NCBI RefSeq assembly: GCF_000142905.1
Contig: NW_013657670.1
Coordinates: forward strand, 500,197 to 564,196
DNA: 64,000 nt
DNA from: Thecamonas trahens ATCC 50062
Taxonomy: Eukaryota; Apusozoa; Apusomonadida; Apusomonadidae
Reading direction: 5' to 3'
The position numbers and the translations under genes were made by a program. Numbering within the stretch: position 1 is the first letter of the stretch; each line of letters opens with the position of its first letter. The notes under the pieces are model-generated. The model searched no databases. It worked only from the letters and a program-made list of their open reading frames with translations, and was not told where the DNA came from. This document shows, piece by piece, positions 40,301-50,583 of this stretch.

Positions 40301-41042
40301 CCGCCACTCGCACCGCCGCTCCGACTCGCCGTCGCTCTCGGCGTCGGCGCCGTCGTCGGCGCTCGGCGACACCCTCGGCCCGCTCCCGACCGACGACGAC
40401 CTTGACCTCGACCATGGCTCGCGCCGCCGTGGCTCGCGCAAGCCCCGCTCGCGCAAGCCCGTCTCGCGTGGCTCGCGCAAGACTGGCGCGCGCAGGGCGA
40501 GTGACACAGCAGGCAGCCTGCGCAAGCGGACTCGCTCGCGCTCCCGCTCGCGCTCGCGCTCTCGCTCGCGCTCGCGCTCGCGCTCCCGCTCCCACGGCGG
40601 GCCGCGCCGCCGCGGCGGTGCGGCTGCTGTGCCCGCACCGGCGCCGGCGGCGCTCCCGCGCATCCACCGGTCGTCGTCCGTGCTCTCGACAACGTCGACC
40701 AAGGGCGACACCGCGCAGTCGATCGACCTCCTCTCGCGGCAGCTCATGTCGATGAAGTCGATGGCCAACATGGGGGAGACCATCCAGCTCGAGTCGATCG
40801 AAGCGCTCCGCGACGCCCATGGCGACTGGAGCAAGCTCAACAAGGCTATCCTCGCCCAGTCGCGGCAGGCCTCGCTTGTCCTCATCAACCTGCCCGACGT
40901 GTACCTCAACGACGAGCTCCTCACCCAGCGCCACACGAAGGACGTCATCACGTACATGAGCTACATCGAGGTACTCTCGTCCAACCTCAACCGCGTTCTC
41001 TTTGTCCACGGTACCGGTAAGGAACTGGTTGGCTCGTTCTAG
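37392..41042 (+). CDS. SLC12-family cation-chloride cotransporter
   Basis: The 1216-residue protein has a short N-terminus with a 13-Gly run encoded by GGT repeats. The APC-fold transport core spans about 68-500. It opens with the family block GVYMPVCENMWGVLIFLRF and has YRLISRALGAELGGAVG and FFPSFTGILSGANRAEVLASP, with about twelve membrane helices. The large cytosolic C-terminus resembles K-Cl cotransporters (GGLQPNTVLMEYPEGWREEA, WILHDGGLLILLSYLLRKHE, DLPDVYLNDELL-type). Such proteins move Cl- with K+ and/or Na+ for volume control. Unusual insertions are an acidic Tyr/Glu segment (YEYGEYEYEYGEYDEEQEAN, about 909-928) and a run of Arg-Ser dipeptides (about 1045-1066). Both are confined to the cytosolic tail. 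The stop shares a CTAG with the convergent neighbour. Confidence 0.93.
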   Translation: MSTEVAQESGAVAHVVTSSGGGGSGGGGGGGGGGGGGKGGDQGGDHGGDGGNGQEVMQTKSLPMFTGVYMPVCENMWGVLIFLRFSLIVGKEGVLVSLLGVVALAYTAVLFTTLSLSAIVSNERGTFGRGGAYRLISRALGAELGGAVGVMYFLGLMFLAVLEVLGTVEVLIETFHDELHFPGSVQLFAVAFFLLISAMVYGGTKVVARLGVVFLSIVVASMALLVLGLLTSDNSSTDPTAPHVEITGMSGETLSRNLGPAVPGISSYTAMLALFFPSFTGILSGANRAEVLASPKTAIPWGTLGAITTSLCIYSLIMILWGSAVHNEYLQTAKFIIGDVLFPVGWLAPPLIMLSSMAQSLQIMIVAPKVLQAIAHDRIIPFLAPFAKLSPSGQAVRALALTTGLAMAASMVGDLEVIAPILSLCFLLCYSALNLSCFVLELLHAPGWRPRWRYFHWGTALAGCILCVMLMFLMAWYWAVVVFAIWIALYLYINWKGVESSWGDGLRGLVYQLALRSLLSQELGAHYSRNWRPQLVALIEVTPLQLQALQQNASGAGHNTPATILSAPHTPASHELDFHTALELESSFNSSLDGVLSVAAQLRKGNGLCIVTALMEGLYAENQGASSFLAKYIQDQMDSHQLRGFPQVVVGPAFLQSRDYVIQTSGLGGLQPNTVLMEYPEGWREEALISSAVQFVDSLISVSTSDKAALILRNPTKDFPSSSSTSSNVALETGTIDVWWILHDGGLLILLSYLLRKHEIWAGCALRIFTVVEEGDDSEAIHADLVKKVESLHIDATVAVVVLPNDSIHPYSVDWMSRAKVHENFMRDLNVTVEALPSEVLSIAETATAHRGLRSIPSTVDLEALRLPKFARAQNAQLAATRAEPGASYGSGAIQWQLEGTPYTFEPDDYEYGEYEYEYGEYDEEQEANDDSSSFCSYDSSLLSSDEPEAQAPAPAAVHNPHAPHRPSGLRHSHRRSDSPSLSASAPSSALGDTLGPLPTDDDLDLDHGSRRRGSRKPRSRKPVSRGSRKTGARRASDTAGSLRKRTRSRSRSRSRSRSRSRSRSRSHGGPRRRGGAAAVPAPAPAALPRIHRSSSVLSTTSTKGDTAQSIDLLSRQLMSMKSMANMGETIQLESIEALRDAHGDWSKLNKAILAQSRQASLVLINLPDVYLNDELLTQRHTKDVITYMSYIEVLSSNLNRVLFVHGTGKELVGSF

Positions 41043-41677
41043 CTGTCGCCACTGCACGAGAGCGTCGCCTTGCCCTCGCGTTCTGCAACAAACCCAAGCC
41101 CAGCCTCACACATCTCACTCATAGCGGCAGCAAGCGCAGCGATGCGCTCGCAGCTTGCTCTGCCTGGCGGCAGATCGACCTCGGCGCGACCGCGCCTCGC
41201 ATCAAGCACGCGCACAATGTCGGCCACAACGCTATCATTGAGCGGGGCGTTGGCGAGCCGGACAATGTCGATGGAGTTGTCAGCAAATGGAAGAGCCTCG
41301 CCGCAGCCGAAGATGACGTTGCCGACAAGCACGTTGCAGTTGACGGCCACCACGCTAACATCATCGTCAGAGCAACTGCGATCGCACGACTCTTCACCGC
41401 CGATGTCGATCGCCACTGGTCCAACACCACAGCATGAGCGTATGTCCTCCCGGGTGAGCACCGCGTTGTACGGCATCAATCTCCTTCTCACTTCCTCTGA
41501 GCCGGCAAAGCACCCGCGAGCGACCAAGAGCCAGACCGCCGGCCCCGGCTGCAGCCGCTCCCTCAGGGCCGTCACACAAATTGCGCGCTTTGGTGGGCTT
41601 TGTTTTGCAGATGCACCTGTTGGTGGGGGCGGGGGCTGAGGGGGCGGCGGAGTGAGAGTGCTTGTGGTGATGCCCAT
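41039..41677 (-). CDS. Unknown 212-residue protein, faintly methyltransferase-like
   Basis: The N-terminal 30 residues are Pro-rich. The middle has GCGEALPFADNSIDIVRLAN followed by VADIVRVLDARRGRAEVDLP. This resembles the stretch after motif I in class I SAM methyltransferases, where family members read LPFxDxSFDxV and RVLKPGG. The glycine-rich SAM-binding motif itself is not evident, so a methyltransferase fold without activity is possible. I do not recognise a specific family. The start at 41677 lies 86 nt downstream of the frame-corrected stop of the helicase gene. The stop overlaps that of the SLC12 gene by 4 nt. Confidence 0.55.
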   Translation of the reverse strand: MGITTSTLTPPPPQPPPPPTGASAKQSPPKRAICVTALRERLQPGPAVWLLVARGCFAGSEEVRRRLMPYNAVLTREDIRSCCGVGPVAIDIGGEESCDRSCSDDDVSVVAVNCNVLVGNVIFGCGEALPFADNSIDIVRLANAPLNDSVVADIVRVLDARRGRAEVDLPPGRASCERIAALAAAMSEMCEAGLGFVAEREGKATLSCSGDS

Positions 41678-41763
41678 GGATGAGTGCTGGGTGTAGGCAT
41701 GCGAGAGTGAGGTGTACGTACGCAGGGCCAGTTGCGTAGTGTGCAGGTGGTGTGATTAATGCT

Positions 41764-44700
41764 TTAGTTGCCACGCCCATACACATCGTCATCGTCCGAG
41801 TAGTAGTCGTCGTAGATGTCGGCAGCCATAGCGGCGAGGAGGTGCTGGGCACGAGCACGATCGGCGTCGCTGTCGCCGTTTTCGGCACCCGAGCCAAAGA
41901 CGGCGTGGCGGCGAGGGCGCGGGCGGCGGTCATGGCGGCCTTTTGGTCGGCAAGCGCGGCAAAGTACGCGTCCATGCGATCGTTAATGGTCTTGGCGTGG
42001 ACGGTGAGAAAGTCGGCCATCGAGGCCGAGCCGGCGCGCTGGAGGCGATCACAGAGGGCTGGGCGGAGGACGCCGGCGATTTTGTGGTCGTTGAGGACGA
42101 GGCGCGACTTGATGACCTCGAGCATGGTCTTTGTGATGCTTGCGGGCGTGGCAGAGTCGAGCGGTTTGCCCATGCGCTTGAGCGTCTCTTCAACCCGGTC
42201 GACGAGCCAGGCGACGCGGGCTGGGTCGCCGTCCGACGCATTGCCGCCATCAGCGGCGCATGCGGGTTGGAGCGTTGAGCTGAGGCTCGCAAACTGGGCG
42301 AGGATCGGCCCGTCTGTGGCAGCACGCGGGGCGTTGGCGACAGTGAGGTCGGCAGCAACGTTCGACTGGAGCTCGACAAGCGACTGGTCGAGGACGACGT
42401 CAAGCGGCGCGTTGGCCGGGAGCTCGAGAGCTTCGAGCGCGGCAGTGAGCTCGGCCGGCTTGGGGAGGTCGACGATGCCGCCGGACGAGTCAAAGGCTGA
42501 TGAGAGCATGGCGCGGAGGGTGTTGATAGCTGAGAGAGCCGCGAGGCCGAGCGGCTTGGCAAAAGCGACCTTGCAGACCTTGCCTGAGCCGGCGGTGGTC
42601 GAGTCGAGCCAGTAGACCACGCCGACAATGGTGTCGCTCGCCAGGCCGCCAACCACGGCCTGTAGCTCCCAGCCACGGGAAATAGTGGTGAGGAGGATGC
42701 CGTCGTAGAGGGGGAGTGGCTCAAGGAGGGTGCAGCCGGTGGCGCGGAAGATGTCGGCCGAGTTGGTGCCCTGGATGGTGGCGGCGACGGCGCGGGCGGT
42801 CTTGGTCGAGGTGTCGACAAGGGCGTAGCCGGCGAGCGGCGAGCGGAAGTACGGGTAGACTTTGCCGGCGTCGGAGAAGCCGCCCATGGGGGCCCATGTG
42901 AGCTGCCAAGGCGACATCGGCGGCTGGACGTCGACGGTCTTGGCCTTGCCGAGGACCATGCCAACGACGGAGGCCTTGGACGGGAGCTTCATCCGCCCGC
43001 GGCCATTGGCGAGCTGCAGCATGAGCTGCACCTCGAGCGCGAGCTTGGGCCGGGCATCCAGTTGATCGGCGGGTGGCGTCAGCGGAGCCGGAGGCTCCGG
43101 GAAGACCATGGCGTACCAGCCCGAGCCGCGGTGGAGGGTAAAGTCGAGCGGAGGTCCATCGCCTTCGGCGACGAGCGCCGATTTGAGGTACGACTCGGAG
43201 GCCTCGGGCAGCGAGTTCCAGATGACGGTGCGCTCTGGCGGGAGGCCGCGGGCGAGGACAGCCGGTGCGATCTTGACGTTTTTGGGCGTCTTTGAGCCGC
43301 GGAGGTAGTTGAGCGGGAACGCGGCGGCGAGGAGGGCCTTGAGACGCGGGTCCGGGGCGACGCGGCCGGCGGCTGAGTTGTGGACGCGGAGCTTGGAGAG
43401 CGAGTAGACGGCGGCGCGGACAGAGCCCTGGGCGGGAAGGAAGGTCATAACCTTTGTGGCGATCTCCTTGACGAGGTTCTCCAGCTGCGAGATGCGCTTC
43501 CACGAGACGGCACGTGCGCGGCAAAAGCGGGCGAGTGCGGAGCGCTCGGTGCCGGGGCGGGCCTTGGCGCGCTTGGCGAGCCAGGAGCGGAAGAGGCGAA
43601 GGACAGCGATGGGCTCCGAGTAGGCGCCGGCATCGTACTTTGCGCGGTCGAGGAGCGATTCGTGCATGCGTGCGCGGAACTCGGCGAGCGACTTGAGGAA
43701 GAACGGCGAGGGGAGCGAGAAGACGTCCTGGATGGTGAGTGCGGCAGCCATGATGATGCCGTCGACCGGGAGGCCAAAGGTGACGCCGAGAAAGACGAGG
43801 CGGGCGTACTTCAGGTCGACCGGGAGGGCCATGGCCATGTGGCCGAGGATGGTGATCTCGGCGTCTTCGGCGCGCGAGCGCATGGCGCCCCAGGCATCGA
43901 GCTCCTCCAGGGCGCGGACGACACGTGACTCTGCGGGCGGGGTGATGATCTTGGCGAGGACGTCCTTGACAGAGCCGAGGCCGAGCTGGCGGATGCGGAG
44001 GACTAAGCGCTCGAGCGGCATGCGCTCGATGTCGGGCTTGCCGTACTCGGGCATGTAGTCTTCAAAGAAGAACTTGGGGTACATGCGGACAACAGTGCCG
44101 GGCGAGAGGCGGCCAGCGCGGCCGGAGCGTTGCTTGGCCGACGACTTTGCAGCCCATGAGCGGAGGAGGCAGGTCATGTTGGACTTGGGATCGTACTGGA
44201 CCACCTTTTCGAGGCCGTAGTCGAGGACGGCGGTGAGGCCCGGGACGGTGATGGATGACTCGGCGATGTTGGTGGCGAGGACGACGTTGGTGGCGTCGAG
44301 CGGCGGGGCGTTGAAGGCGGCCTCCTGCTCGGCGCGCGGGATGGAGGAGTGAAGGACGACGAGGTTAAGAAGCGGCTTGGACTCGCGTCCGACGGTGCCC
44401 GAGTGGGTGAGCGCCGAGTAGACGTTGGCGTTCTGCTCAAACATGTCGTACAGCTCGGTGATAGCGCCGAGGCCGGGCAGAAAGATGAGAACGGCGGCGC
44501 CGGGCTCGGCGAGCGCCTCGACGACGCCGACGCCCGCGCGGAGGAGCGGGACAAGGACCTCGGGCTTGGCGAGGAGCGGCGGGACGCGAGCGTGGGAGAC
44601 GTACGCTGGAGCGGCGGCCGGGCCAGGCTGGGCGAGAGTGGCAAAGGCAGCCTTGTCGGGCAGCGTCGCGCCAAACGACTTGCAGAAGGTCTTCAGGCCC

Positions 44701-47687
44701 TGGAAGAGCGAGGCACGGGTAGCTTCATCGACCTCGACCTCGAAGAACGCGTCGTGTGGATCAAAGTCGGGCGCGGAGGCCGGAGCGACCGCGTCGCCGT
44801 CGCCATCCTCGTGGACGACGATGGCACGCTCGACGTCGGCGAGATCGCAAATGGTGTCTAGGTAGACAACGCGCGAGGGGAAGCGGTGGACGCCGACAAA
44901 GACCTTGGGCGGGCGAGCGTCTGCCACCACGACGCGCTCGGTGGCGCCGGTCTCGGCGTTGGTTGTCTCGATGGGACGCATAAAGTAGTCGACAAAGACC
45001 TTGACGTCCATGGTGGCGGACATGAGGATGAGCTTGACACCGTACTGGCGGAGGTGGAGCTTGAGGACAAGCGTGAGGAGGTCCATGTCCAGGTCACGCT
45101 CGTGGACCTCGTCGAGGACGACGTGGGTGTAGTCTGCCAGCGCGTCCGGGTGGTGGACAAGGAGGGCGAGGAGGTAGCCGGTGGTGACAAAGGTGAGCGC
45201 AGTACGGCCGCGGGCGGCGGCGTGCTCGCCACCGATGCGGTAGCCGACTTCTGCGCCGAGGCGCGAGCCGCGCATGTTGGCGACGTGACGGGCGAGCGAG
45301 ACGGCGGCGAGGCGGCGCGGCTGGGTGACGATGATACGGGCTTCCGGGTGGGCGTCGAGGATAAACTGCGGGACCATGGTCGACTTGCCGCACCCGGTCT
45401 CGCCCTCGATGCACACGATCTGCTGGGAGTCGATGAGCTGGACAATGTGGTCGCGATGTGCCGAGACCGGAAGGCCCTCGCCCATGGCCTTGAGCTGGGC
45501 GAGCTCGTCTACCGACGGCGGCGCGGCGGCGGCGCGGGCAGCGGCCTCCGAGGCGGCGGCGGCGGCGGCGGTGGCGGCGGCCTCGACGGACTCGGCGTAG
45601 TAGTCGAGCGTCGGCTGCGCGAGGCCGGTGAGTGCGGTTTGGAAGACGTCGCGGAGCTCGGGGCATTCCATAGCCTCGGCGGCGTCAAAGCCTTCGGCGG
45701 CGAGTGCGGCGTAGAAAGCGAGCGTGGAGAGGACAGACGAGGGGCGGGGGAACGATGCCGTTGGAAGGCCGATGAGACGGGCGAGAGCCTTGACGTACTT
45801 GTAGACGAGCTGAAGCCAGGCAAAGATAGAGACCGCGCGGAGGGCTGGGCGGTCAGCGCCGGGCGTGAGGCCCTCCTCAGCCTCGAGCGCAGCGAGGTAG
45901 CTGGCGGCGCGAGACGACGACGAGCGGGCGGCGACCATGGCAGTAGCGATGCGAGCGAGCTCGTCCATCGAGAGGCCGACGCGTGAGCCGAGAACAGCGA
46001 TGACGCGAACGAGAGTGGTAAAGTAGTAGCCGGAGAGGACTTGCGGCTCGTCCGTGGTCGGCGGGACCTGGCGGGTGCCCTGCGAGGTGGCGACGGCAAT
46101 AAAGTACTCAAAGAAAGCGGCCGAGAGGTCAAACGAGATGCGCGGGGCGCGGACAAGAGCGAGGAGCGGGCCGTCGAGAGCGGCGTGTGGGATGCCGGCG
46201 GCGGTGAGCGGAGCAAAGAAGGTCTGCGAAAAGTGCGAGGCAATGACCGACCAGCGCTCGCGCGCAACCATGCGGACGTTATCACCGATGCGGACAAACT
46301 CGGCGACGGCCGGCAGGCCGCACCAGCCGCCGAGGACGATCTCGTAAAATACCAGCCGGAGCGGGGCGACGAGGTCGGTGGCGGAGAGCTGCGAGGCCTG
46401 CAGCGTCTCCAGAGGAAGCGAGCACCAGGCCTCGCCACGGAGGGCGACGGTGCGGGCCCACGAAGGGACAGTGCCGGCGGCGAGTGCGTCGAGGACGGCA
46501 GGCGGGACGCCGGAAATACCGGTGGCAACAGTGGTGACGGCAGCATCCTGCTCGGGCGAGGCCTGCGGCTGGACGTACGAGGTGACCGACGAGCCGTAGA
46601 ATGAGCGGGCGTAGGTGATGGCGCGGCAGACGTCGCCGTCACGATGCATGAGGTCGACCAAAACAGGCGCAGCCTCGAGCTGCGGCGACGGGAGCGCCAT
46701 GAGCCAGCCCGAAGCCTCGGCCGGCGCAACCCATGTCCGCTTCTCGGAGCGGTGGTAGTCTTTGAGTCCAAGCATGCCCGGCAAGTTGTAGCGGTGGACA
46801 AAGTGCGAGGAAAAGTCGTCGCCAAGGACGATGGCGACCTCGATGAGGGCGTCGACCGAGTCGCCGAGGCCAAGGCTGCGGGCGACGCGGATCGGCTCGA
46901 TGAGCCAGCCCTCGAGAGGCAAGCTGGGATCAGCCACCGCCGCCGCCAAGTTGAGCCAGGGCAGCGGGAGGTAGCGAATGGGCCCCGCCATGACGGCAAA
47001 GTCAGTGTCAAAGCCGAGGATGGCAGCGACGGCGCCGGGCGCGGCGGCCTCGGCCGTCCGCATGACATCGGCCATGATCGGATCGGCCTCGCCGTCGCAG
47101 CTCACAATAGTGACGTGGTCCATGCCCGCCAGCGCTTCGAGCGCCTCCTCCTTCATCAGCGGCGGCTTTGTCCACGGCAGGCCGATGGGCGAGGAGTAGC
47201 CTGCCAGGGCGGCCATGGCCGCGGCCATGTCGGCAATGCCCTCGTTCATCCGCGAGATCCATGCGTTCCGCTTGGCAACAACGCCGTTTGTTGACGACAG
47301 CGAGCCGCGATCAGCACCCGTGGCACCGGCCGCACCTGCAGCGGCGGCAGCCTTGAGCGATGACGCCGAGGCCGAGCCCCGAGATCCGTCCATGTACAGC
47401 TCGACATCAAAGCCACGACGAGTAAGAGCATCAAGGGCATGTGTGAGCGCAGGGCCAACGATGGCATAATCAACGCCAAGGAGAGCCAAGTACTTGAGAC
47501 CGCCAGCATCGGCACGTTCTCGCAGAGCGCCTTGCACGACATGGAAGATGAAGCCAAGTCCGTCGACCAGGAGTCGTGGACGATGGCTTGCATCATCACT
47601 CGCGTCCGTCGCCACCTCGGCCTTCCACTCTACAGCCACGGTGCTTTGTTTCTCTTGCAGGTATGTCCATAGTCCGCGAATGCCCAT
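41764..47687 (-). CDS. Fusion of an asteroid/XPG-like PIN nuclease domain with a DEAH-box RNA helicase
   Basis: The first 330 or so residues match the asteroid/XPG N-terminal PIN fold: MGIRGLWTYLQEK, LLVDGLGFIFHVV, VSCDGEADPIMADV and FDTDFAV carry acidic residues at the nuclease positions. A variable region follows. The DEAH helicase then has motif I GETGCGKST (about 760), TQPRRLAAVSLA, DEVHERD (about 857), MSATMD, ATNIAESSITVPG, QRSGRAGR, and HA2/OB parts with RMPLERLVLRI. It is closest to DHX36/DHX9/TDRD9-type enzymes. After the OB region an additional 400-residue C-terminus follows. Near 41905-41911 one base seems missing. The restored frame reads FGSGAENGDSDADRARAQHL, then an Asp/Tyr-rich end, and stops at 41764. 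Total about 1974 residues. A combined RNA-unwinding and cleaving enzyme is inferred. Confidence 0.9.
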
Positions 47688-48301
47688 GTTGTGCAGGAGG
47701 GGTACGGTGCGGTGCGGTGCGACGCGGTTCGGCGTGGTGCGGTCCGGTGACGGCTGGTGTCGTCACCTGGGATGGATCCGAGTTGAGTTCGTGTGGCGGG
47801 GCGCTGCCGGCTCTGGTCATGATGTGATGGTTGTTGGCTAGATCGGGAATGAACAGAGAGTCGAGAAGGGTCGGGAAGGGTTGGAGAGGTAAAGCAGGGT
47901 GGCAAGGGTGGTAGAGACAGCGGGGAGGATGAGGAGGAAAAGAAGGCTTGGAGATTTGTGGAGAACTGTGATCAAATCGCGAAACGTCGATCTGTGATCA
48001 ATCGTCTTTTCTGCGCAGCCTCTGACGTGCAGATATTTGCTTGTATTTCAGACCGATCTCGTTGCATTCTCTTCTTGCACCTCCCGCCACACCAGCAACA
48101 CCTTTGCGCTCACTCATGTACAACCTTCTAGGTTGTTTGTTGAGCGGTGCTTGCGTAGGATGGCATTGTGGCGCACTCGGACGTCGGGCGAAATTCTTGT
48201 CAGCCCAAGTGGCAGGTGGCGACTGCGGCTGGTGGGGGGGGGGGTCAGGGATAGGGCCTTTGGGAGGGGGGTACACTCGACTGGCAAGGTAGTCAGCAAG
48301 T
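47688..48301. promoter_or_regulatory. Divergent intergenic region between the helicase fusion and OSTC
   Basis: About 614 nt. It contains short GTGCGGT repeats at about 47706-47745 and a G-run at about 48233-48244. No coding exon or RNA gene is supported. It should contain both promoters. Confidence 0.5.
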
Positions 48302-48769
48302 ATGGTGCGCAAGGCACGTATGGTGGACAAGGTAGACGCTGTGCTTGCAGTCCCACTCAAGGCGTTCAACGTCCCGCTGGTCAAGTTCAAGGTCCCGCGA
48401 GTGGAGCGGCCGTCGACCACGGTGGTCTTTGCCCTGCTCTTCATCTCGTATGTGGTTGTCCTCTCGGGCGTCATCTACGACGCCATCATCGGGCCGCCGG
48501 CCTTTGGTACCGAGCAGGATGCTAATGGTGTTGTCCGGCCGGTCACCTTTCTCAAGTACCGCATCAATGGCCAGTACATTATCGAGGGCATGACGTCCGG
48601 CATGGTGTACGGCCTCGGCGCCGCTGGCTTTATCCTCATCGAGATCGCACGCTCGTCCTCGGGCACCCCGCGCCTGGCTATGCTCGGCGCAGGTATGGCT
48701 GCCATCGTCCTCGCCTTCTTCCTCTCCATCCAGTTTATCCGCATGAAGATCCCGGGCTACCTCCGCTGA
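48302..48769 (+). CDS. OSTC: Oligosaccharyltransferase complex subunit OSTC (DC2)
   Basis: The 155-residue ER membrane protein belongs to the OST3/OST6-like DC2 family, which links oligosaccharyltransferase to the translocon for co-translational N-glycosylation. Three membrane helices are visible (VVFALLFISYVVVLSGVIYD, MTSGMVYGLGAAGFILIEIA, LAMLGAGMAAIVLAFFLSI). The family blocks YDAIIGPP, RPVTFLKYRINGQYIIEG and the end RMKIPGYLR are present. Length matches the human protein (149). Single exon. Its 3' end appears to overlap the last exon of the convergent mitochondrial S21 gene. Confidence 0.95.
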   Translation: MVRKARMVDKVDAVLAVPLKAFNVPLVKFKVPRVERPSTTVVFALLFISYVVVLSGVIYDAIIGPPAFGTEQDANGVVRPVTFLKYRINGQYIIEGMTSGMVYGLGAAGFILIEIARSSSGTPRLAMLGAGMAAIVLAFFLSIQFIRMKIPGYLR

Positions 48770-49559
48770 GGATGATAAACGCGATGCGCTGCGGTGCGCT
48801 GATAGCAAATGGGGAAAAGGGCGGGGGGGGGGGGGGGTGTGCGCGTGTGTGCTTCATTGCCTCACATGCCTCTGTCGAGGGTATGGTAGCAGTAGGTGGC
48901 GTGGGCGGCGTGGAAAGTGGTGCGGAAGGTGTGATGGTGAGTGGGTGGCCGAGCGAGCGACGGGGGGGTAGGGGGGGAGCGGGCAAGGGACAGGGTGAGG
49001 TCGGTGACGAGGGATAGAGGGAGAGGGAGGGGAAGCAGGGGCGAGGAAGTATGCCCCACACCATACACATGCAACTCGCAGAGTGTGCAGGTGGTGGTGG
49101 CTGTGGTGTACGTACTGGCGCTTCATCTCCATGATCTCGGCGATACGCTTCTTGATGGGCTTGAAATGGATACGCCGGCGAGTCTCCTACTCTCGACACA
49201 TATACACCGGTCGGAAGACCCCCCCATTCCGTGTACCACATGACATCATTCCCACAACCAACCCGACGAAACAGCGAACCAGCAGTGTGAGTATACCACC
49301 CAGAAGGGTGCTCTAGGTACCGCCCACACCCGACGGCGCGATCCTGGCGGCGATCACGGCGGCGATCAGCCCGTCGCCAGCAAAAGGCCGTCAACTCGCT
49401 ACGTACCTTGAGGTCGTCCTGCCGCTTGCGCCACTTCTTGACATGGCGAGTGTTGCGGGCTGCTGCGGGGGTCAGCCCCTCACGCATGGCTTGCCGCGAC
49501 CACAGAGCAACAGCAGCTCCGATCCGCCCACGCGACACATACATCCGGATGCCCGACAT
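48757..49559 (-). CDS. MRPS21: Mitochondrial ribosomal protein bS21m, three exons
   Basis: Exon 1 (49407-49559) encodes 51 residues, from MSGIRMYVSRGRIGAAVALW to KKWRKRQDDLK, ending AAG|GTACGT. Exon 2 (about 49112-49186) follows GAGTAG and reads ETRRRIHFKPIKKRIAEIME then MKRQY. The pattern of one short helix plus long basic helices is that of small-subunit protein S21 (bacterial RpsU). The exon 2 donor is ambiguous (CCA|GTACGT or TAC|GTACAC). The last exon is tentative: after a TTTGCTATCAG acceptor near 48809 it would read RTAAHRVYHPQRR and stop at 48757, inside the last codons of OSTC on the other strand. The intron between exons 2 and 3 is C-rich. It is divergent from the UPF0598 gene. Confidence 0.65.
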
Positions 49560-49679
49560 GGTGGCCAGAGTTGAGTGAGCGGCCGGCGGTCGGCAGCCGA
49601 CCGATCGATCGCAGCCGTCGGTGACTCGCGGTGGCCGACGCCGACGGGGAACACCACGGCTTGGGCACACGACTTGGTC

Positions 49680-50474
49680 ATGCTGAGGGCTTGCGTGGGG
49701 CAGAGGTGGAGTGCATACATGTGGCAAGGGGGAGTGGGAGTTTCAGTGGCTGCAGTCCATGTGCCGGCGGGGCAGAGCCAGGGTGGGCGTGTGCCGGAGA
49801 CCGAGGCGACGACGACACGCAAGGGCAAGGCGCGGTACACACGGCAGTACTTTTATGAGATCGACTCATCGGGGAGAGTCTTCCTCGCCGATGCCAAGCA
49901 CAAGAACTATGCCACAGCATACAGGGATGTCACCTTTCTCAATGATCTCTTCACAAGACTCAAGGCCAACAAGACTGGCTTGTATGTCGATGATGGCTAC
50001 GACTATGTCTCGCCCTGTGGACGGGAGCTCAACTTTGTGACCACAGAAGACATCACGCCGTATGTCTTCCATACTCTCCATCGCTTGCCGGGAGACAGTG
50101 CTGCTGCGCCTGGGGCTTGCGCTGCTGCGGCGGTCGAACCAGCGCATGGCACCGATGCTGATGGTGCCTGCGCAGCTGGTCGAGACGCTGCTCCTTTGGA
50201 AGCCGCCGATTGTGACGACGATGGCGTGGACGTGCTGGTGTACGGCGCGGCCATGTACGTTCCGTTCCAGCCGGATGCGCTGTGGATCTCGGAAGCCGGT
50301 CGCATGTACCATCCCTCGCCAATGGATGGCGTGCCCGGGCTCGTCGGCGACAAGCTCACCATGGATCTCAACTGCGAAGTCATTGACGATCCCGCCGACG
50401 CCGTGGCGTTTATGTGGCGCGGCGAGCGCCACGTCGTTGCCCCTCACTGCCCCGACTCGCCCGTCTCGACGTAA
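49680..50474 (+). CDS. UPF0598 (C8orf82-like) protein
   Basis: The conserved family block is clear: QYFYEIDSSGRVFLADAKHK, YRDVTFLNDLFTRLKANKTG, YVSPCGRELNFV. It is followed by a second half with VDVLVYGAAMYVPFQPDALW and AGRMYHP. The family is conserved from protists to animals, and its human member is reported as mitochondrial; its function is unknown. I choose the ATG at 49680 because MLRACVGQRWSAYMWQGGV looks like a targeting presequence. The frame is open upstream to an ATG at 49575. Length is 264 residues. An Ala/Asp-rich linker (about 146-180) is an insertion. It shares a short divergent promoter with MRPS21. Confidence 0.85.
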   Translation: MLRACVGQRWSAYMWQGGVGVSVAAVHVPAGQSQGGRVPETEATTTRKGKARYTRQYFYEIDSSGRVFLADAKHKNYATAYRDVTFLNDLFTRLKANKTGLYVDDGYDYVSPCGRELNFVTTEDITPYVFHTLHRLPGDSAAAPGACAAAAVEPAHGTDADGACAAGRDAAPLEAADCDDDGVDVLVYGAAMYVPFQPDALWISEAGRMYHPSPMDGVPGLVGDKLTMDLNCEVIDDPADAVAFMWRGERHVVAPHCPDSPVST

Positions 50475-50583
50475 ACCGCTGCCGCCCTGCCCTGTTTTGC
50501 CGCCACCACCTCCCCCGGCTTGCCACTACCGCCACTGCCACCGCCACTGCCACCGCCACTGCTAGCCACTCCTCTTCGACAAG

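Noticed and set aside
48735-49727. Long minus-strand frame reading through the MRPS21 introns
   Set aside because: Only the first 51 codons from 49559 are protein-like; beyond the GTACGT donor the frame is Pro-rich noise, and the S21 continuation lies in another frame after the GAGTAG acceptor.
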